The notes: generated by a model from the sequence alone, not told the origin. 42,702 nt of DNA from Burkholderia singularis (GCF_900176645.1 NZ_FXAN01000071.1:1-42702); one strand, 5' to 3'; positions 16,231 to 27,674 are shown, counted from the first letter of the stretch. A program made the numbers and translations.

Positions 16231-17166
16231 TTACTGCGGCTGCTTGCGCGCCGGATCGAAGATGAACGACAGGCCGACGCTGCCGAGAATCGCCACCGTC
16301 GCGATCACGGTCGCGAGCGTCACCGGCTCGCCGAGCAGCAGCGCGCCAAGCGCGACGGCCACGACCGGGTTCACGTACATGCAACTGCTCGCGATGATCG
16401 GGCTCGTATGGCGGATCAGATAACCATACGCGACATACGCAGCCATCGTGCCTGCAAGCATCAAATAAACGAACGCGGTGCCGGGCAGCAACGCGACGTG
16501 CTCGATGCGCTCGCCAAGCAGCCACGCAATCACCGTCGAGGCCGCGCCGCCCAAGCCGATTTGCAGCGCCGTCGATAAAAACAGATCCCGCGGCAGCGCG
16601 AGCCGTGCGGCCAGATGCGCGCCGCCCGCCCAGAACAGCGCGCCCGCGAGCACCGTAATACTGCCGAGCGTCGAGCCGGGCGACGACGCGCCGCCCGAAT
16701 TCAACACGATGATGCCGGCCATCCCGAGCCCGACGGCCGTCCACTCGCCGGCGGTGACGCGCCGCCCGGCAATCGACGCGATCACGGTCGCGAACAGCGG
16801 CACGGTCGCGACCATCACGGCCGCCGAGCCGCTGCTGACGGTTCGCATCCCGAGCGCGATGAATCCCGACGACAGCGTGACGAGCATCGTGCCCACCAGC
16901 ACCGCGTTGCGGACTTCGACAAACGTCGGCCAGACGGGGCGCCGCCGCATCGCGAAGATGAACAGCCCGATCCCCGCGAGCAGATTGCGCAGCCCGGACA
17001 GCATCAGCGGCGGAAACGAGCCGAGCGCGACATGCAGCGCGAGATAGGTCGAGCCCCACGCGAAATAGATGAACGTCAGCGCCAGCGCCACCCGGCCGCC
17101 GCGGCTGCGCGGCAGACGAGGCGGATGGCGCTTGACGAACGCGAGCAAACGGTCGAATGGCGTCAT
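16231..17166 (-). CDS. EamA-family drug/metabolite exporter, YedA-like
   Basis: The product is 311 residues with ten transmembrane helices in two EamA repeats. The sequence YFAWGSTYLALHVALGSFPP starts the first repeat, and IIVLNSGG with the later SSCMYVNPVVAVALGALLLG are very close to the corresponding parts of E. coli YedA. About 25 basic, cytosolic residues precede the first helix. Members export amino acids or drugs; a substrate is not known here. The gene is alone on its strand, with a 385-base upstream gap. Confidence 0.88.
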   Translation of the reverse strand: MTPFDRLLAFVKRHPPRLPRSRGGRVALALTFIYFAWGSTYLALHVALGSFPPLMLSGLRNLLAGIGLFIFAMRRRPVWPTFVEVRNAVLVGTMLVTLSSGFIALGMRTVSSGSAAVMVATVPLFATVIASIAGRRVTAGEWTAVGLGMAGIIVLNSGGASSPGSTLGSITVLAGALFWAGGAHLAARLALPRDLFLSTALQIGLGGAASTVIAWLLGERIEHVALLPGTAFVYLMLAGTMAAYVAYGYLIRHTSPIIASSCMYVNPVVAVALGALLLGEPVTLATVIATVAILGSVGLSFIFDPARKQPQ

Positions 17167-17551
17167 CGGTCAGCTTGCCTGCGCGAGATTGCGCATATCG
17201 GCGCAAAGCGCGATATGGCCTGCCGGGCAAATCGCCTGAAGGACAGCGGCGGATGACTGTATGCGAAACGGCGGGACGAGACGTGCGACGGCAAGCATGA
17301 CCGATGATGGCGGAAGAGGATTGAAGAGCTTGAACGAAAACGGGCGCGGCCGAATGGCACGACGCCGCGCGGACATTATGCATTAAGGAATAGAAAATAA
17401 TTGTCAAGCCGATTCGAATGCGCATTCGGTGATGTTTCGGCGCGACATTTCATGGGTGCGAATGCTGTCTTCGATCCACGGCCGATATCGGCAAGCTGCC
17501 GCAGCGCTCCATCGCCATCATCGCGATACGCCGTTGTCGCATTTGCGCTAT
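17167..17551. other. Upstream region of the YedA-like gene, AT-rich with a palindrome
   Basis: No gene is supported. Bases 17375-17415 are AT-rich. A perfect 14-base palindrome CGAATGCGCATTCG lies at 17415-17428, about 250 bases before the YedA-like start. It could be a regulator site, but no regulator gene is adjacent. Confidence 0.5.
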
Positions 17552-18412
17552 TTATTGTCGCTTTTCAGTAGGCACGGCCGTGGCCAGCGAGTTCGCGCAC
17601 AAACCCAGATCGACCGCCTGCAACACCTCGCCCGTGCCGGCATCCTCGGCGAACGCGACAATGCCGTAACGCGCCGCATCGCGCATGCGCCAGCCGTCGG
17701 GATACGGCAGGCTGCGCCGCACGTCGAGCCTTACCGCCGGCGCAGGCGCAGGCACTGTCGACACGAGCGGGCCGAGCCATTGCCGCACGACGCGCTCATG
17801 ACGCAACGTCGCCCCGCGGTTCTCGCCCGCGCGCACGTCCGACGTCAAGCCGTTCTCGTACAACGCGACATAGGCGTTGAGCGCGCGCGGCGCGCCGTCG
17901 CGCGCGAGCACCGACAGCGCGACATCGAGCGCGTGCGGACCCGGTATCGCCGCCAGCGCAATCCCGATACGCGCGGGCTGCGCCGCCGTCGCGGCGACAC
18001 GCCGCGCGAACGCGTCCACATCCCGCCAGTCGCGCATTTCACGGCCAGCCACCGCGATTTCCGGCGTATAGACGACGCCGCCGCCGTACTTGGCCGCCAG
18101 CGCGGCCTGCCGCTCGGCGAAGCGATGCTGCGCGAAGCGATCCGCCCAGCCGAGGCCATCCCAGTAATCGACGTGCAGCGCGAGCGGCACGACACGCAAC
18201 GCCGTGCGCTGCGCGGCGAGCCGCGCGAGCCAGCCGTCGGCGCTCGGGCAACTGCTGCACCCCTCGCTCGTATAGAGTTCGACGAGCACTTGCCGGCTGG
18301 CCCCGCTGCGCGCAGCGCACACGGCGCCTGCCGCATCGGCGGCGCAGGCCGCGCCGAACGCGAGTGCCGCGACGGCAATGCGCATCGAGACCGGAAGCCA
18401 CTGCGGCAACAT
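17552..18412 (-). CDS. DUF1223 exported thioredoxin-fold protein
   Basis: The product is 286 residues, with a possible later start at residue 10. A signal peptide precedes a thioredoxin-like domain that starts at VLVELYTSEGCSSCPSADGW. The CSSCPSAD motif matches the DUF1223 family. The conserved HVDYWDGLGWADRFA and GVVYTPEIAVAGRE phrases follow, also family hallmarks. The C-x-x-C suggests a redox role in the envelope, but no reaction has been assigned to my knowledge. It starts 13 bases after the MXKDX-repeat gene stops, so the two are probably one transcript. Confidence 0.88.
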   Translation of the reverse strand: MLPQWLPVSMRIAVAALAFGAACAADAAGAVCAARSGASRQVLVELYTSEGCSSCPSADGWLARLAAQRTALRVVPLALHVDYWDGLGWADRFAQHRFAERQAALAAKYGGGVVYTPEIAVAGREMRDWRDVDAFARRVAATAAQPARIGIALAAIPGPHALDVALSVLARDGAPRALNAYVALYENGLTSDVRAGENRGATLRHERVVRQWLGPLVSTVPAPAPAVRLDVRRSLPYPDGWRMRDAARYGIVAFAEDAGTGEVLQAVDLGLCANSLATAVPTEKRQ

Positions 18413-18425
18413 GGCGGCGTCGATC

Positions 18426-18737
18426 TCAGTTCGTCATCGGGCTCGGCTCGCCCGGCGACATCGTCTTTTTCATCGCGCTCGCCGGCGCATGGCGCTTGTG
18501 CATCGCATGCTTGGACGCACTCGCCGGCTTCATGCGCATGCTGTCGCCGGGCATCGCGCCGCCGGGCATCGCGCTTTTCGGCATCGCACCTTGGGGCTGC
18601 GCCATTGCACCGTTGGACATCGCATCGGCCCGCATCGCTGCCCCGTCCTTCTGCATCGCCGCGTTCTGCGCAAGCGCGGCTCCGGCAGCCAGCGCAAATC
18701 CGGCCGCACAGGCCCAAGCCATCAGGCGCTTTTTCAT
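18426..18737 (-). CDS. Exported MXKDX-type pentapeptide repeat protein
   Basis: The product is 103 residues. The start at 18737 gives a good signal peptide (MKKRLMAWACAAGFALAAGA, cleavage near ALAQN). The mature protein is low-complexity and rich in Met, Ala, Lys and Asp, with degenerate five-residue units of the form (A)M-x-K/A-x-x, for example AMQKD, AMRAD, AMSNG, AMPKS and AMPGG. This fits the MXKDX repeat family, frequent in Burkholderia and often beside DUF-type membrane or redox genes. Methionine richness could reflect copper binding or oxidant scavenging, which is speculation. It lies just upstream of DUF1223 on the same strand. Confidence 0.85.
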   Translation of the reverse strand: MKKRLMAWACAAGFALAAGAALAQNAAMQKDGAAMRADAMSNGAMAQPQGAMPKSAMPGGAMPGDSMRMKPASASKHAMHKRHAPASAMKKTMSPGEPSPMTN

Positions 18738-18885
18738 GGGATCACTCCGTCGTTTTTGGTTGAGGAGCCGAATAGTCGTCGCGCGCGGCCGGATATGACA
18801 GGCCGCGCGAAAAAAATGCCGCGCCGCCGCGCAAATGCCGCACGGCCCGCGACGCACACGGGGCGAGCGTGCGATCCGCCCCCGG

Positions 18886-18914
18886 TTGAAACCGTTGCCG
18901 TCCCGGTGTATCGT
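18886..18914 (+). promoter_or_regulatory. Probable thiC promoter
   Basis: TTGAAA at 18886-18891 and TATCGT at 18909-18914 are separated by 17 bases. A start about seven bases downstream would place the whole TPP riboswitch in the leader. Confidence 0.55.
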
Positions 18915-18925
18915 GTGCGCTTGCT

Positions 18926-19024
18926 AACGCGGGGGTCCTGCGTGGCGATCGGTCTGCCGATTGCCGCAGCGGGTGAGAAATACCCTTTGAACCTGATCTG
19001 GATAATGCCAGCGCAGGGAAGCGT
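18926..19024 (+). promoter_or_regulatory. TPP riboswitch (thi-box)
   Basis: Conserved blocks are present in order: GGGTGAGAAATACCC at 18971-18985, TTTGAACCTGATCTGG, and ATAATGCCAGCG followed by CAGGGAAGC near 19021. ACGC (18926-18929) can pair with GCGT (19021-19024) to close P1. TPP binding should lower expression of thiC 178 bases downstream. The expression platform between 19025 and 19202 was not resolved; sequestration of the TAGGAG ribosome binding site is the likeliest mode. Confidence 0.96.
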
Positions 19025-19187
19025 CCGGGCTTCGTCACAACTGCGTCAGAATCCCGTCGCATTGCGAATCTCGTCTCCTGCTTAGCACCCCGCTTCAGCT
19101 TGCATGAGACCAGAGCGCGCTGCGTGAGACCGGCGTCGGTGCTTGAGCACTCACTCCGGTCGACACACGCGAAAGCGCCCACTCTGA

Positions 19188-21134
<1,947 letters not shown>

Positions 21135-21180
21135 CGCCCGCACGGCCGCCCACGGCCGCATGTTCGACCGCCCCCTCGAA

Positions 21181-21210
21181 AGCCCGCGCAGCGCGGGCTT
21201 TTGTTGTTTT
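21181..21210 (+). terminator. Intrinsic terminator of thiC
   Basis: The stem AGCCCGC (21181-21187) pairs with GCGGGCT (21193-21199) around a 5-base loop and is followed by TTTTGTTGTTTT. It lies 46 bases after the thiC stop. Confidence 0.9.
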
Positions 21211-21429
21211 CGCGCGCGATCGCGCGGGGGGCCGCACGCTTGGCCGCGTTCGCCGCCGACGGCGCCCCCACGCATGCCGTGCCGGCTTGCCGCAGGCGCC
21301 TGACGCGGCGAAACATTTGATTACGAAAGCGCGAACGCCCTAACAAGTCTTTACAGCGCAACCGAAGCGGCCCGCGTAGATTTTCAGACGTAGGCAGCAT
21401 GACGAAATACGCGTCTACACGTCTCTGTT

Positions 21430-21461
21430 ACGTCACTTTTATCCGGGACGTCACTTTTATC
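21430..21461 (+). repeat. 14-bp direct repeat upstream of the osmB-like gene
   Basis: ACGTCACTTTTATC occurs at 21430-21443 and again at 21448-21461, an 18-base period, ending 13 bases before the start codon. The region 21211-21429 before it contains no supported gene. Confidence 0.8.
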
Positions 21462-21474
21462 TGAGGATTGGACC

Positions 21475-21687
21475 ATGAAATCGATTCGGCGTATTGGGGT
21501 ATGCGCGATGCTCATCGCCACGGTCGCAGGCCTGTCGGCGTGCGATACGATGACCACTCAACAGCGTAACGCGGCGATCGGCGCAGGCATTGGCGGCGTC
21601 GCCGGCGCGGCGCTCGGCGGCAACGCGCTGTCGACGGTCGGCGGTGCGGCGGCGGGCGGCCTGATCGGCAGCCAGGTCGGCAAGTAA
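21475..21687 (+). CDS. osmB: OsmB-like glycine-zipper lipoprotein
   Basis: The product is 70 residues. The signal peptide ends in the lipobox LSAC (Cys23). The rest is a 2TM glycine-zipper: QRNAAIGAGIGGVAGAALGG and VGGAAAGGLIGSQVGK. Length and sequence are close to E. coli OsmB, which ends DRNTAIGAG...GGVIGHQVGK as I recall it. OsmB is an osmotically and stationary-phase induced envelope lipoprotein of unknown biochemical role. GAGGA precedes the ATG. A pair of direct repeats just upstream may regulate it. Confidence 0.85.
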   Translation: MKSIRRIGVCAMLIATVAGLSACDTMTTQQRNAAIGAGIGGVAGAALGGNALSTVGGAAAGGLIGSQVGK

Positions 21688-21904
21688 CGCCGGTGCGCGG
21701 GCCGGGCGCGGGCCGTTCGACGCCGCCCGGCGAACGACACGCGCCGGCAGCCAAGCCTTTGGCACAACGGCGGCGACGCGCGCGTCCTACGTGGCGCGGC
21801 GGCTTCGCGAAATGATCGGTTACCGTTTCACACAGCGTTTCATATAAGACCGATCTAAGCTCGAACGCATCGAAACCTGCCCCGCACGCGAGCGCGTCAC
21901 CATC

Positions 21905-22159
21905 ATGTACAAGACCCTCATCGTCACCGCGGCCGCGAGCCTAGCGCTCGCCGGGTGCTATTACCCATATGGCTACTATCCGGCCGGCTACGCCGCTGCG
22001 CCCGTCGAAACCGCGCCCGTCTATACTGCGCCCGCGTATGTCGCGCCGGCCTATCCGAGCTACTACTATCCGGCGCCTTCGCTGTCGCTCAATTTCGGTT
22101 ACTGGGGCGGTCATCGGGGTTATTGGGGCGGCGGTCGCGGCTATTGGCGTCACCACTGA
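21905..22159 (+). CDS. Tyr/Pro-rich small lipoprotein
   Basis: The product is 84 residues. The signal peptide ends in the lipobox LAGC at residue 18. The mature part is very rich in Tyr, Pro, Ala and Gly, with YYPYGYYPAGYAA, then a C-terminal series GYWGGHRGYWGGGRGYWRHH containing three GYW units. Such low-complexity Tyr-rich lipoproteins are common in Burkholderiales and have no known function. It is probably monocistronic, with a 217-base gap on its left. Confidence 0.78.
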   Translation: MYKTLIVTAAASLALAGCYYPYGYYPAGYAAAPVETAPVYTAPAYVAPAYPSYYYPAPSLSLNFGYWGGHRGYWGGGRGYWRHH

Positions 22160-22342
22160 GCGCCAACCGCCCGGACGCACGTACAGGACGCGCCAGCGGC
22201 CGCGCGGGAGCCGTTGCGTTCTTCTCCGATCATTGCTTGCTGTTTGATCGGTTGTTTCGTCACAGCGTGAAACGTCGGACGACAGCGCGGTGTAAGATGC
22301 TTCAAGCATTTATCTCCACCCGCCTCCCGTCCTGCCCTGTCG

Positions 22343-23275
22343 ATGAATTTCAAGAACGCACTCCTGCTGATCGTCCTCGCCGCGCTATGGGGCGCGTCGT
22401 TTCTTTTCATCCGCGTCGGCGTGGCCGAGTTTGGCGTCGCGCCATTAATGGCGCTGCGCGTCGCAATCGGCGCGCTGTTCCTGATCGCCCTCTCGCTCCC
22501 CCGCTACCGCCCGCGCGAGCTTGCCGCGACGCTGCGCAAGCATGCCGGGCCGCTCTTCATGGTCGGCGTGTTGAACTCCGGCGCGCCGTTCTGCCTGTTC
22601 GCGTTCGCCGAGCTGACGCTGTCGGCAGGCGTCACGTCGGTCATCAATGCGACCGCGCCGCTCTGGGGCGCGCTCGTTGCGTATCTATGGCTCAAGGAAG
22701 CCCTGCCGCTGCCGCGCGCGCTCGGCCTCGTGATCGGTTTCGCGGGCGTGCTCACGCTCGTCTGGGACCAAGTGTTCTCCGCGCACGGCTCGAACCAGGC
22801 CGCGCCCGCCACGGTCGCGCTCGCCGCCGCGGCCGCGCTCGGCGCGACGCTGCTGTACGGCATCGCCGCGAACTATACGAAACGCAAGCTCACGGGCGTC
22901 GACCCGCTCATCAGCGCGACAGGCAGCATGATCAGCTCGACGCTCCTGCTGGCGCCGTTCGCGCTCGCGACCTGGCCGGCCGCCGCCGTCTCCGCGCACG
23001 CATGGGAAGCCGTGCTCGCGCTCGGCATCGCGTGCACCGGCATCGCCTATTTCATCTTTTTCTACCTGATCGCCCATGTCGGCCCGGCGCGCGCGATCAC
23101 CGTCACGTTCGTGATTCCCGTGTTCGGCATCCTATGGGGCGCGCTCTTTCTCGGCGAGCACGTATCGACCGGCATGATCGAAGGCGGCGCGATCGTGCTG
23201 CTCGGCACCGCGCTTGCGACCGGCGTGATCAAGCGGCTTCCCGGCCTCGGCGCCCGGCACAGCGAGGCGCGCTGA
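22343..23275 (+). CDS. EamA-family (DMT) transporter
   Basis: The product is 310 residues with ten transmembrane helices in two EamA repeats. The first starts ALLLIVLAALWGASFLFIRV, and the second, after about residue 150, ends with IPVFGILWGALFLGEHV. The LWGASF and P-x-F-G-x-L-W phrases are family hallmarks. The substrate is unknown. It ends 12 bases before the EAL-domain gene, so the two are probably co-transcribed. It is not closely related to the YedA-like exporter at 16231. Confidence 0.9.
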   Translation: MNFKNALLLIVLAALWGASFLFIRVGVAEFGVAPLMALRVAIGALFLIALSLPRYRPRELAATLRKHAGPLFMVGVLNSGAPFCLFAFAELTLSAGVTSVINATAPLWGALVAYLWLKEALPLPRALGLVIGFAGVLTLVWDQVFSAHGSNQAAPATVALAAAAALGATLLYGIAANYTKRKLTGVDPLISATGSMISSTLLLAPFALATWPAAAVSAHAWEAVLALGIACTGIAYFIFFYLIAHVGPARAITVTFVIPVFGILWGALFLGEHVSTGMIEGGAIVLLGTALATGVIKRLPGLGARHSEAR

Positions 23276-23287
23276 CGCCGGCACACG

Positions 23288-24577
23288 ATGAGCAAAGCGC
23301 CGGAGTTCTCGCTCGACAGCCTGATCTCGCGGCTCATCGTCTGCGACGACGGCTGGTGCGCGCGCTATCACGACGCGATGCTCGCGAGCGTTTTCCAACC
23401 GGTGATTTCGCTTACGCACAAACGTGTCGTCGGCTATGAGGCTCTCGTGCGCGCCACCGACGCGAACGGCGCGCATGTCACGCCGGACGTGCTGTTCGCC
23501 CGTGCGCAGGCGCGCGGCGAAACGGTGCTGCTCGATCGGCTCACGCGCTGCCTGCACGCGGCGAACTTCGCGGCGCAGGACACCGGCCTGAGCTGGCTGT
23601 TCCTGAACGTGCTGCCGCAAATTTTCGTGTCTGGCGGCGCGCCGCGCGAATTCATCGAGACGCTGTGCGCCCGCTTCGCGCTGCCGCCGGCGCGCGTCGT
23701 GCTCGAGGTGATCGAACAACCGTCGCGCGACGAAGTCGCGCTCGCACATACGCTCGATGCAATCCAGCACGGCGATTTTCTGATTGCGATCGACGATTTC
23801 GGCACCGGCTTTTCCAATTTCGATCGCATCTGGCAAATCAAGCCGGACATCGTGAAACTCGACCGCTCGATCGTCGAGCACGCGCTCACGGCCAACGACG
23901 CGCACCGGCTGATTCCACCGCTCGTCACGATGCTGCATCACGCGGGCGCGTTGGTACTCGCGGAAGGCGTCGAAACCGACGACGCGCTACAGTTGCTGAT
24001 GGATGCCGACGTCGATTTCGTTCAGGGCTTCTGCTTCGGCCAGCCCGGCCCTTCGATCGCGCACGCGGGCGCCCAGGTGAGCGCATGCGTCGAGGCCGCA
24101 TGGTCGCGTTTCGCCGAACGGATGCGCCAGCGGCGCAACAGCGCGCAGCCGGGTGTCGACGCGATCGAGCGCATCGTGCTCGCGGGCGCCGCCGAATACG
24201 CGGCGACCGGCGATCTGCGCGGCGCCGCGCAACGCATGTTCGCGCATCCGAGCGTGCGGCGAGTGTTCGTCGCCGAGGCGAACGGCGATCAGATCGAACC
24301 GTCGATCGCGTCGAACACGCCACGCACGGCAACGCGGCGGCTCGCGCCGCTGATGTCGGATCTGCACTGCAACTGGTCGCGCCGCGCGTATTTTCAGCGC
24401 GCGATCGCCACACCGGGACGCGTTGCGTTGATGGGACCGCACGTGTCATTGACGGACGGCCGCGACTGCTATACGGCAGCGGTCGCGATCCTGCTCAACG
24501 CCACGCTAAAAGTGTTCTGCGTCGATCTCGCCTCCGCGCCCGGTATCGATGCCGGCGCACGCTCGGCCGGCATGTAG
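23288..24577 (+). CDS. EAL-domain c-di-GMP phosphodiesterase with C-terminal sensor-like domain
   Basis: The product is 429 residues. The EAL domain spans about 25-255. Catalytic positions are present: Glu51 in YEALVR, Asn107, Glu140, the DDFGTGFS block (169-176), Lys190 (KPDIVKLD), Glu226/Glu229 (AEGVE) and Gln246. It should therefore hydrolyse c-di-GMP to pGpG. The C-terminal 150 residues (RMFAHPSVRRVFVAEANGDQ to VFCVDLASA) look like the PAS/Cache-type YkuI_C domain found after EAL domains. No transmembrane segment is seen, so it is cytosolic. It follows an EamA transporter by 12 bases. Confidence 0.9.
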   Translation: MSKAPEFSLDSLISRLIVCDDGWCARYHDAMLASVFQPVISLTHKRVVGYEALVRATDANGAHVTPDVLFARAQARGETVLLDRLTRCLHAANFAAQDTGLSWLFLNVLPQIFVSGGAPREFIETLCARFALPPARVVLEVIEQPSRDEVALAHTLDAIQHGDFLIAIDDFGTGFSNFDRIWQIKPDIVKLDRSIVEHALTANDAHRLIPPLVTMLHHAGALVLAEGVETDDALQLLMDADVDFVQGFCFGQPGPSIAHAGAQVSACVEAAWSRFAERMRQRRNSAQPGVDAIERIVLAGAAEYAATGDLRGAAQRMFAHPSVRRVFVAEANGDQIEPSIASNTPRTATRRLAPLMSDLHCNWSRRAYFQRAIATPGRVALMGPHVSLTDGRDCYTAAVAILLNATLKVFCVDLASAPGIDAGARSAGM

Positions 24578-24624
24578 CCGCGCGCTTCGTCCGGCACACC
24601 GGCCGCGCGCGCGGTCATTTGCGC

Positions 24625-25044
24625 CTATTCGGTCATCTGGCCGCGGCCCGCTTTGCCACGGCCCGCTTTCACATCGCCACGCTGCCGCTTGTCGGCCAGA
24701 CGGCGCTCCTTCGACGCACGCGTCGGCCGTGTCGCGACCCGCTTACGCGGCGTCACGCCCGCACTGCGGATCAGCTCGTCGAGCCGCGCAAGCGCGGCCG
24801 CGCGGTTCTTTTCCTGCGTCCGGTATGTCTGCGCCTTGATCACGATAACGCCGTCGCGCGTGATGCGCTGATCGGCCCGCGCGAGAAGACGCGCCTTCAG
24901 CGCATCGGACAGCGACGACGCGCGAATGTCGAAGCGCAGATGGATCGCGCTCGATACCTTGTTGACATTCTGCCCGCCCGCGCCTTGCGCGCGAATGGCC
25001 GTCAACTCGACTTCGTCCGGCGAAAACGCATAGCGCAGCGTCAT
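24625..25044 (-). CDS. arfB: Alternative ribosome-rescue factor / peptidyl-tRNA hydrolase ArfB
   Basis: The product is 139 residues. The release-factor GGQ motif is at about residues 23-25 ([14 protein letters not shown]). The C-terminal tail is basic ([20 protein letters not shown]), and in this family it enters the empty mRNA channel of stalled ribosomes. It hydrolyses peptidyl-tRNA on ribosomes stalled without a stop codon. The ATG at 25044 overlaps the recD stop by four bases and is preceded by a G-rich site. It is the last gene of the recC-recB-recD-arfB operon. Confidence 0.95.
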   Translation of the reverse strand: MTLRYAFSPDEVELTAIRAQGAGGQNVNKVSSAIHLRFDIRASSLSDALKARLLARADQRITRDGVIVIKAQTYRTQEKNRAAALARLDELIRSAGVTPRKRVATRPTRASKERRLADKRQRGDVKAGRGKAGRGQMTE

Positions 25045-27674
25045 ATCGCCCCCTCTTGCGACATCGGCTGCTGCGCGCACAGCAGCGCATCGGCGATCCT
25101 CGCGGCAAGCCCGGAATCACGCGCGGTACGCGTTGCGACCGCTTGCGCGAACACCGTGCGCGAGCCGATCACCTGCACGCGCGAGCGCGCACGCGTGATT
25201 GCCGTATAGACCAGTTCGCGCGACAGCACGCGATTGAACGACGCGGGCAAAATCAACGCCGCTTCGTCGAACTCCGAGCCTTGCGATTTGTGAACGGTCA
25301 ATGCAAACGCCGTTTCGTGCGGCGGCAGCGCGGCCGGCGTGACGGCGCGCGTGCGGCCGTCCGCACCGCGAAACCAGACGCGCAGCGTGCCCTGCGCGTC
25401 CGGCAGCGCGATACCGACATCGCCGTTGAACAGCCCGAGCGCGTAATCGTTGCGCGTCACCATCACCGGCCGTCCCGCGAACCACTGCGCGCCGAGCGCG
25501 AGCGGCACGCGCACGGCGCGGCGCACCTCCGCCGCGATAAGCGCGTTGACTTCGTCAGCGCCCCGCATGCCGGTGCGCGTCGCGCATAGCGCACGGAAGC
25601 GGTTAAGCATATCGAAAAGCGGCCCGGGGTCCGGCACCGGCGCGGCGAGCGCGTCGCGCAGCGACGCGGCATAACCGGAGAAGCCCTGCGCAATCCGCTC
25701 GACGGTCGCGCCCGGCAACGTCGGGCCATTGCCGTCGTCGTGCAGACATGCGGCCGCGCCGGGGTCCGTCGATAGCGCCTCCAGTGCCTGCCGCGCATCG
25801 CCACGGCGAATCGCAACCGACAGCCGGCCGATCGGCGAATCGAGCCCGAAGCGGTAATTGCGTTCGAGCCAGACGACGCAATCGGTCAACGGCGCGATCG
25901 CGCGGCCTGCAACGCAAGCGGACTCGACGCTCTGCCGCACCGTTGCCGCGCCCGGCACCGGCGCGCCGGTGTGCCGAGCGGCAGCGGCAACGGCAACGGC
26001 AGAACCCGCGTGATCCCACTGCGGCAAGCCCGTGCGCGCGCCAGCGGCGGCGTATGGCCCGGTATGCGCGTCGACATTCGCATTGCGCGCCAACGACGTG
26101 GCGGGACGCTCGTCGGGCACGGCGGCGTGCGGCATCTCGGCATCGGACGCCGCGAAGCTCGCGTCGTCCAGCCATGCCAGTTCGCCCGAATCGATCCACG
26201 CAAACGAATCGGCAGCCGTGCCCTCCCCATGCGCGTCGCCGCTCAAGCCCGCATCACCACCGGACTCGGTCTGCCCGCCGGGTTCGGCTTGCCGATCCGG
26301 GAGATCTGCCGGGCCCGGTTGATTCGGCTTGCCGTCGAAGGCGCCTTCGTCGTCTGTCTCGAACAGCGAGCGCTGCACGGCGTGCATCATCCGCTGCGCG
26401 CCGCGCGCGCCGGATCGCCGCGCAACGGGCCGAGGCCCGTTCGATGCCGCCGAGCCGCCCTGCACGGAGTCGGACGCGTTGGCGGGCATCGCCGCGCCGG
26501 TCAACGCGGCACTTGATGCAGACCCGGCGCCGCTCGCGATATCGGCCGGCGCGGAAGCCGCGCGGCCGCCGAAACCCTCCGGCAACGCGCCGGCGAATTC
26601 GGCCGCCTCCATGCCGAGCGCGCGCGCGATCCGATCGATGGCCGCCGCGCTGAACGCCGGTTGCGCGCTCAATTCCGCAAATACCGCTCCCGCCTCGACC
26701 GCCGCGAGCTGGTCCTTGTCGCCAAGCAGCACGATGCGTGTGCTCGGTGCGAGCGCATCGAGCAGATGCGCGGCAAGCGCGACGTCGATCATCGACGCCT
26801 CGTCGACAACGACGAGATCGTAAGGCAACGGATTATCGCGATGATGCGCGAAGCGCCCGCCCGCGCCGCCTCCCAGCAACCGATGCAGCGTGTACGACGT
26901 CTGCGGCAAACGCGCGGCGAGTTCGGGCGGCAAGCTGCCGGCCCGCGCGAGCAACGCTTCCTGCATCCGTTGCGCTGCTTTGCCCGTCGGCGCGGCGAGC
27001 GCGATTCGCAAATCGGGCTGTGTGTCGAGCAGGCACGCAATCACGCCGACGACCGTCGTCGTCTTTCCCGTGCCAGGCCCGCCGCTCACGATCGTCACGC
27101 GTCCCGTCAGCGCGACGAGCGCGGCCACCCGCTGCCAATCGACGCCACGCTCCTTCTGCGGCCCGAAATAACGTCCGAGACGCTCGCCGAGCGCCTCGGG
27201 CGACGGCACGCAAGCTTCGGCGGCACCGCAAACGGCCGCGTCACCGGCGTGCCACGGGCGAGCCCGCTCGACGAGCGCGCGCGCCAACCGCGTTTCGTAT
27301 TCGAAATAGCGTGCAAGATAAAGGCGTCCATCGCGATCGACGACAAGCGGACGCTCGCCGCCGCGGACAATGCCGTCAAATGCGACCATGCCGCTCGCCG
27401 CGAGCATCTCGCGCACGTCGGCAAATGACTCGCCGTACCGCTGCGCGAGCGCCTGCAACGACACGCATACGTGCCCCGCCGCCGTCGCACGACTCGCGGC
27501 GAACGCCGCGCGCGCCGCCCATCGAGCCGCTACGGCCGGCGCGCCCTGACGACGCGCGAGCCCGCCGATCCGGCGCGCAAACCCCTCGGCGAGCGCGAGG
27601 CCGAAATCGGCCGGCTCGGGCAGGCGCTCGGCGAGCCCGCTCGTCCATCCGAAGCGATCGTCGACCGTATTCAT
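25041..27674 (-). CDS. recD: RecBCD enzyme subunit RecD, with a large internal insert
   Basis: The product is 877 residues; E. coli RecD has about 608. It is the 5'-3' SF1 helicase of RecBCD. Walker A GGPGTGKT is at 198-205, DEAS at 291-294, motif [17 protein letters not shown] at 316-329, late motifs [13 protein letters not shown] and [12 protein letters not shown] near the end. Between motif III and the YRFG block (residue 607) lies a low-complexity stretch at about 362-594, rich in Ala, Gly, Ser, Pro and Asp, which accounts for most of the extra length. The start at 27674 overlaps the recB stop (ATGA). The nuclease subunit is RecB; RecD supplies motor function. Confidence 0.95.
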   Translation of the reverse strand: MNTVDDRFGWTSGLAERLPEPADFGLALAEGFARRIGGLARRQGAPAVAARWAARAAFAASRATAAGHVCVSLQALAQRYGESFADVREMLAASGMVAFDGIVRGGERPLVVDRDGRLYLARYFEYETRLARALVERARPWHAGDAAVCGAAEACVPSPEALGERLGRYFGPQKERGVDWQRVAALVALTGRVTIVSGGPGTGKTTTVVGVIACLLDTQPDLRIALAAPTGKAAQRMQEALLARAGSLPPELAARLPQTSYTLHRLLGGGAGGRFAHHRDNPLPYDLVVVDEASMIDVALAAHLLDALAPSTRIVLLGDKDQLAAVEAGAVFAELSAQPAFSAAAIDRIARALGMEAAEFAGALPEGFGGRAASAPADIASGAGSASSAALTGAAMPANASDSVQGGSAASNGPRPVARRSGARGAQRMMHAVQRSLFETDDEGAFDGKPNQPGPADLPDRQAEPGGQTESGGDAGLSGDAHGEGTAADSFAWIDSGELAWLDDASFAASDAEMPHAAVPDERPATSLARNANVDAHTGPYAAAGARTGLPQWDHAGSAVAVAAAARHTGAPVPGAATVRQSVESACVAGRAIAPLTDCVVWLERNYRFGLDSPIGRLSVAIRRGDARQALEALSTDPGAAACLHDDGNGPTLPGATVERIAQGFSGYAASLRDALAAPVPDPGPLFDMLNRFRALCATRTGMRGADEVNALIAAEVRRAVRVPLALGAQWFAGRPVMVTRNDYALGLFNGDVGIALPDAQGTLRVWFRGADGRTRAVTPAALPPHETAFALTVHKSQGSEFDEAALILPASFNRVLSRELVYTAITRARSRVQVIGSRTVFAQAVATRTARDSGLAARIADALLCAQQPMSQEGAI
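25893..26591 (-). other. Low-complexity insert within recD
   Basis: This part codes for about 230 residues (362-594), mostly Ala, Gly, Ser, Pro, Asp and Glu with short hydrophobic islands ([29 protein letters not shown]). E. coli RecD joins the flanking motifs with about 45 residues. The insert is in frame with no stop, so it is a disordered linker and not an inactivating lesion. Confidence 0.75.

Noticed and set aside
17170..17376. Small leftward gene before the YedA-like exporter
   Set aside because: No ribosome binding site, no recognisable protein, and overlapping alternative frames of equal quality.
25603..26653. Several open frames opposite and beside recD
   Set aside because: They fall within the low-complexity GC-rich insert, where all frames tend to stay open; only the recD frame is continuous with conserved motifs on both sides.
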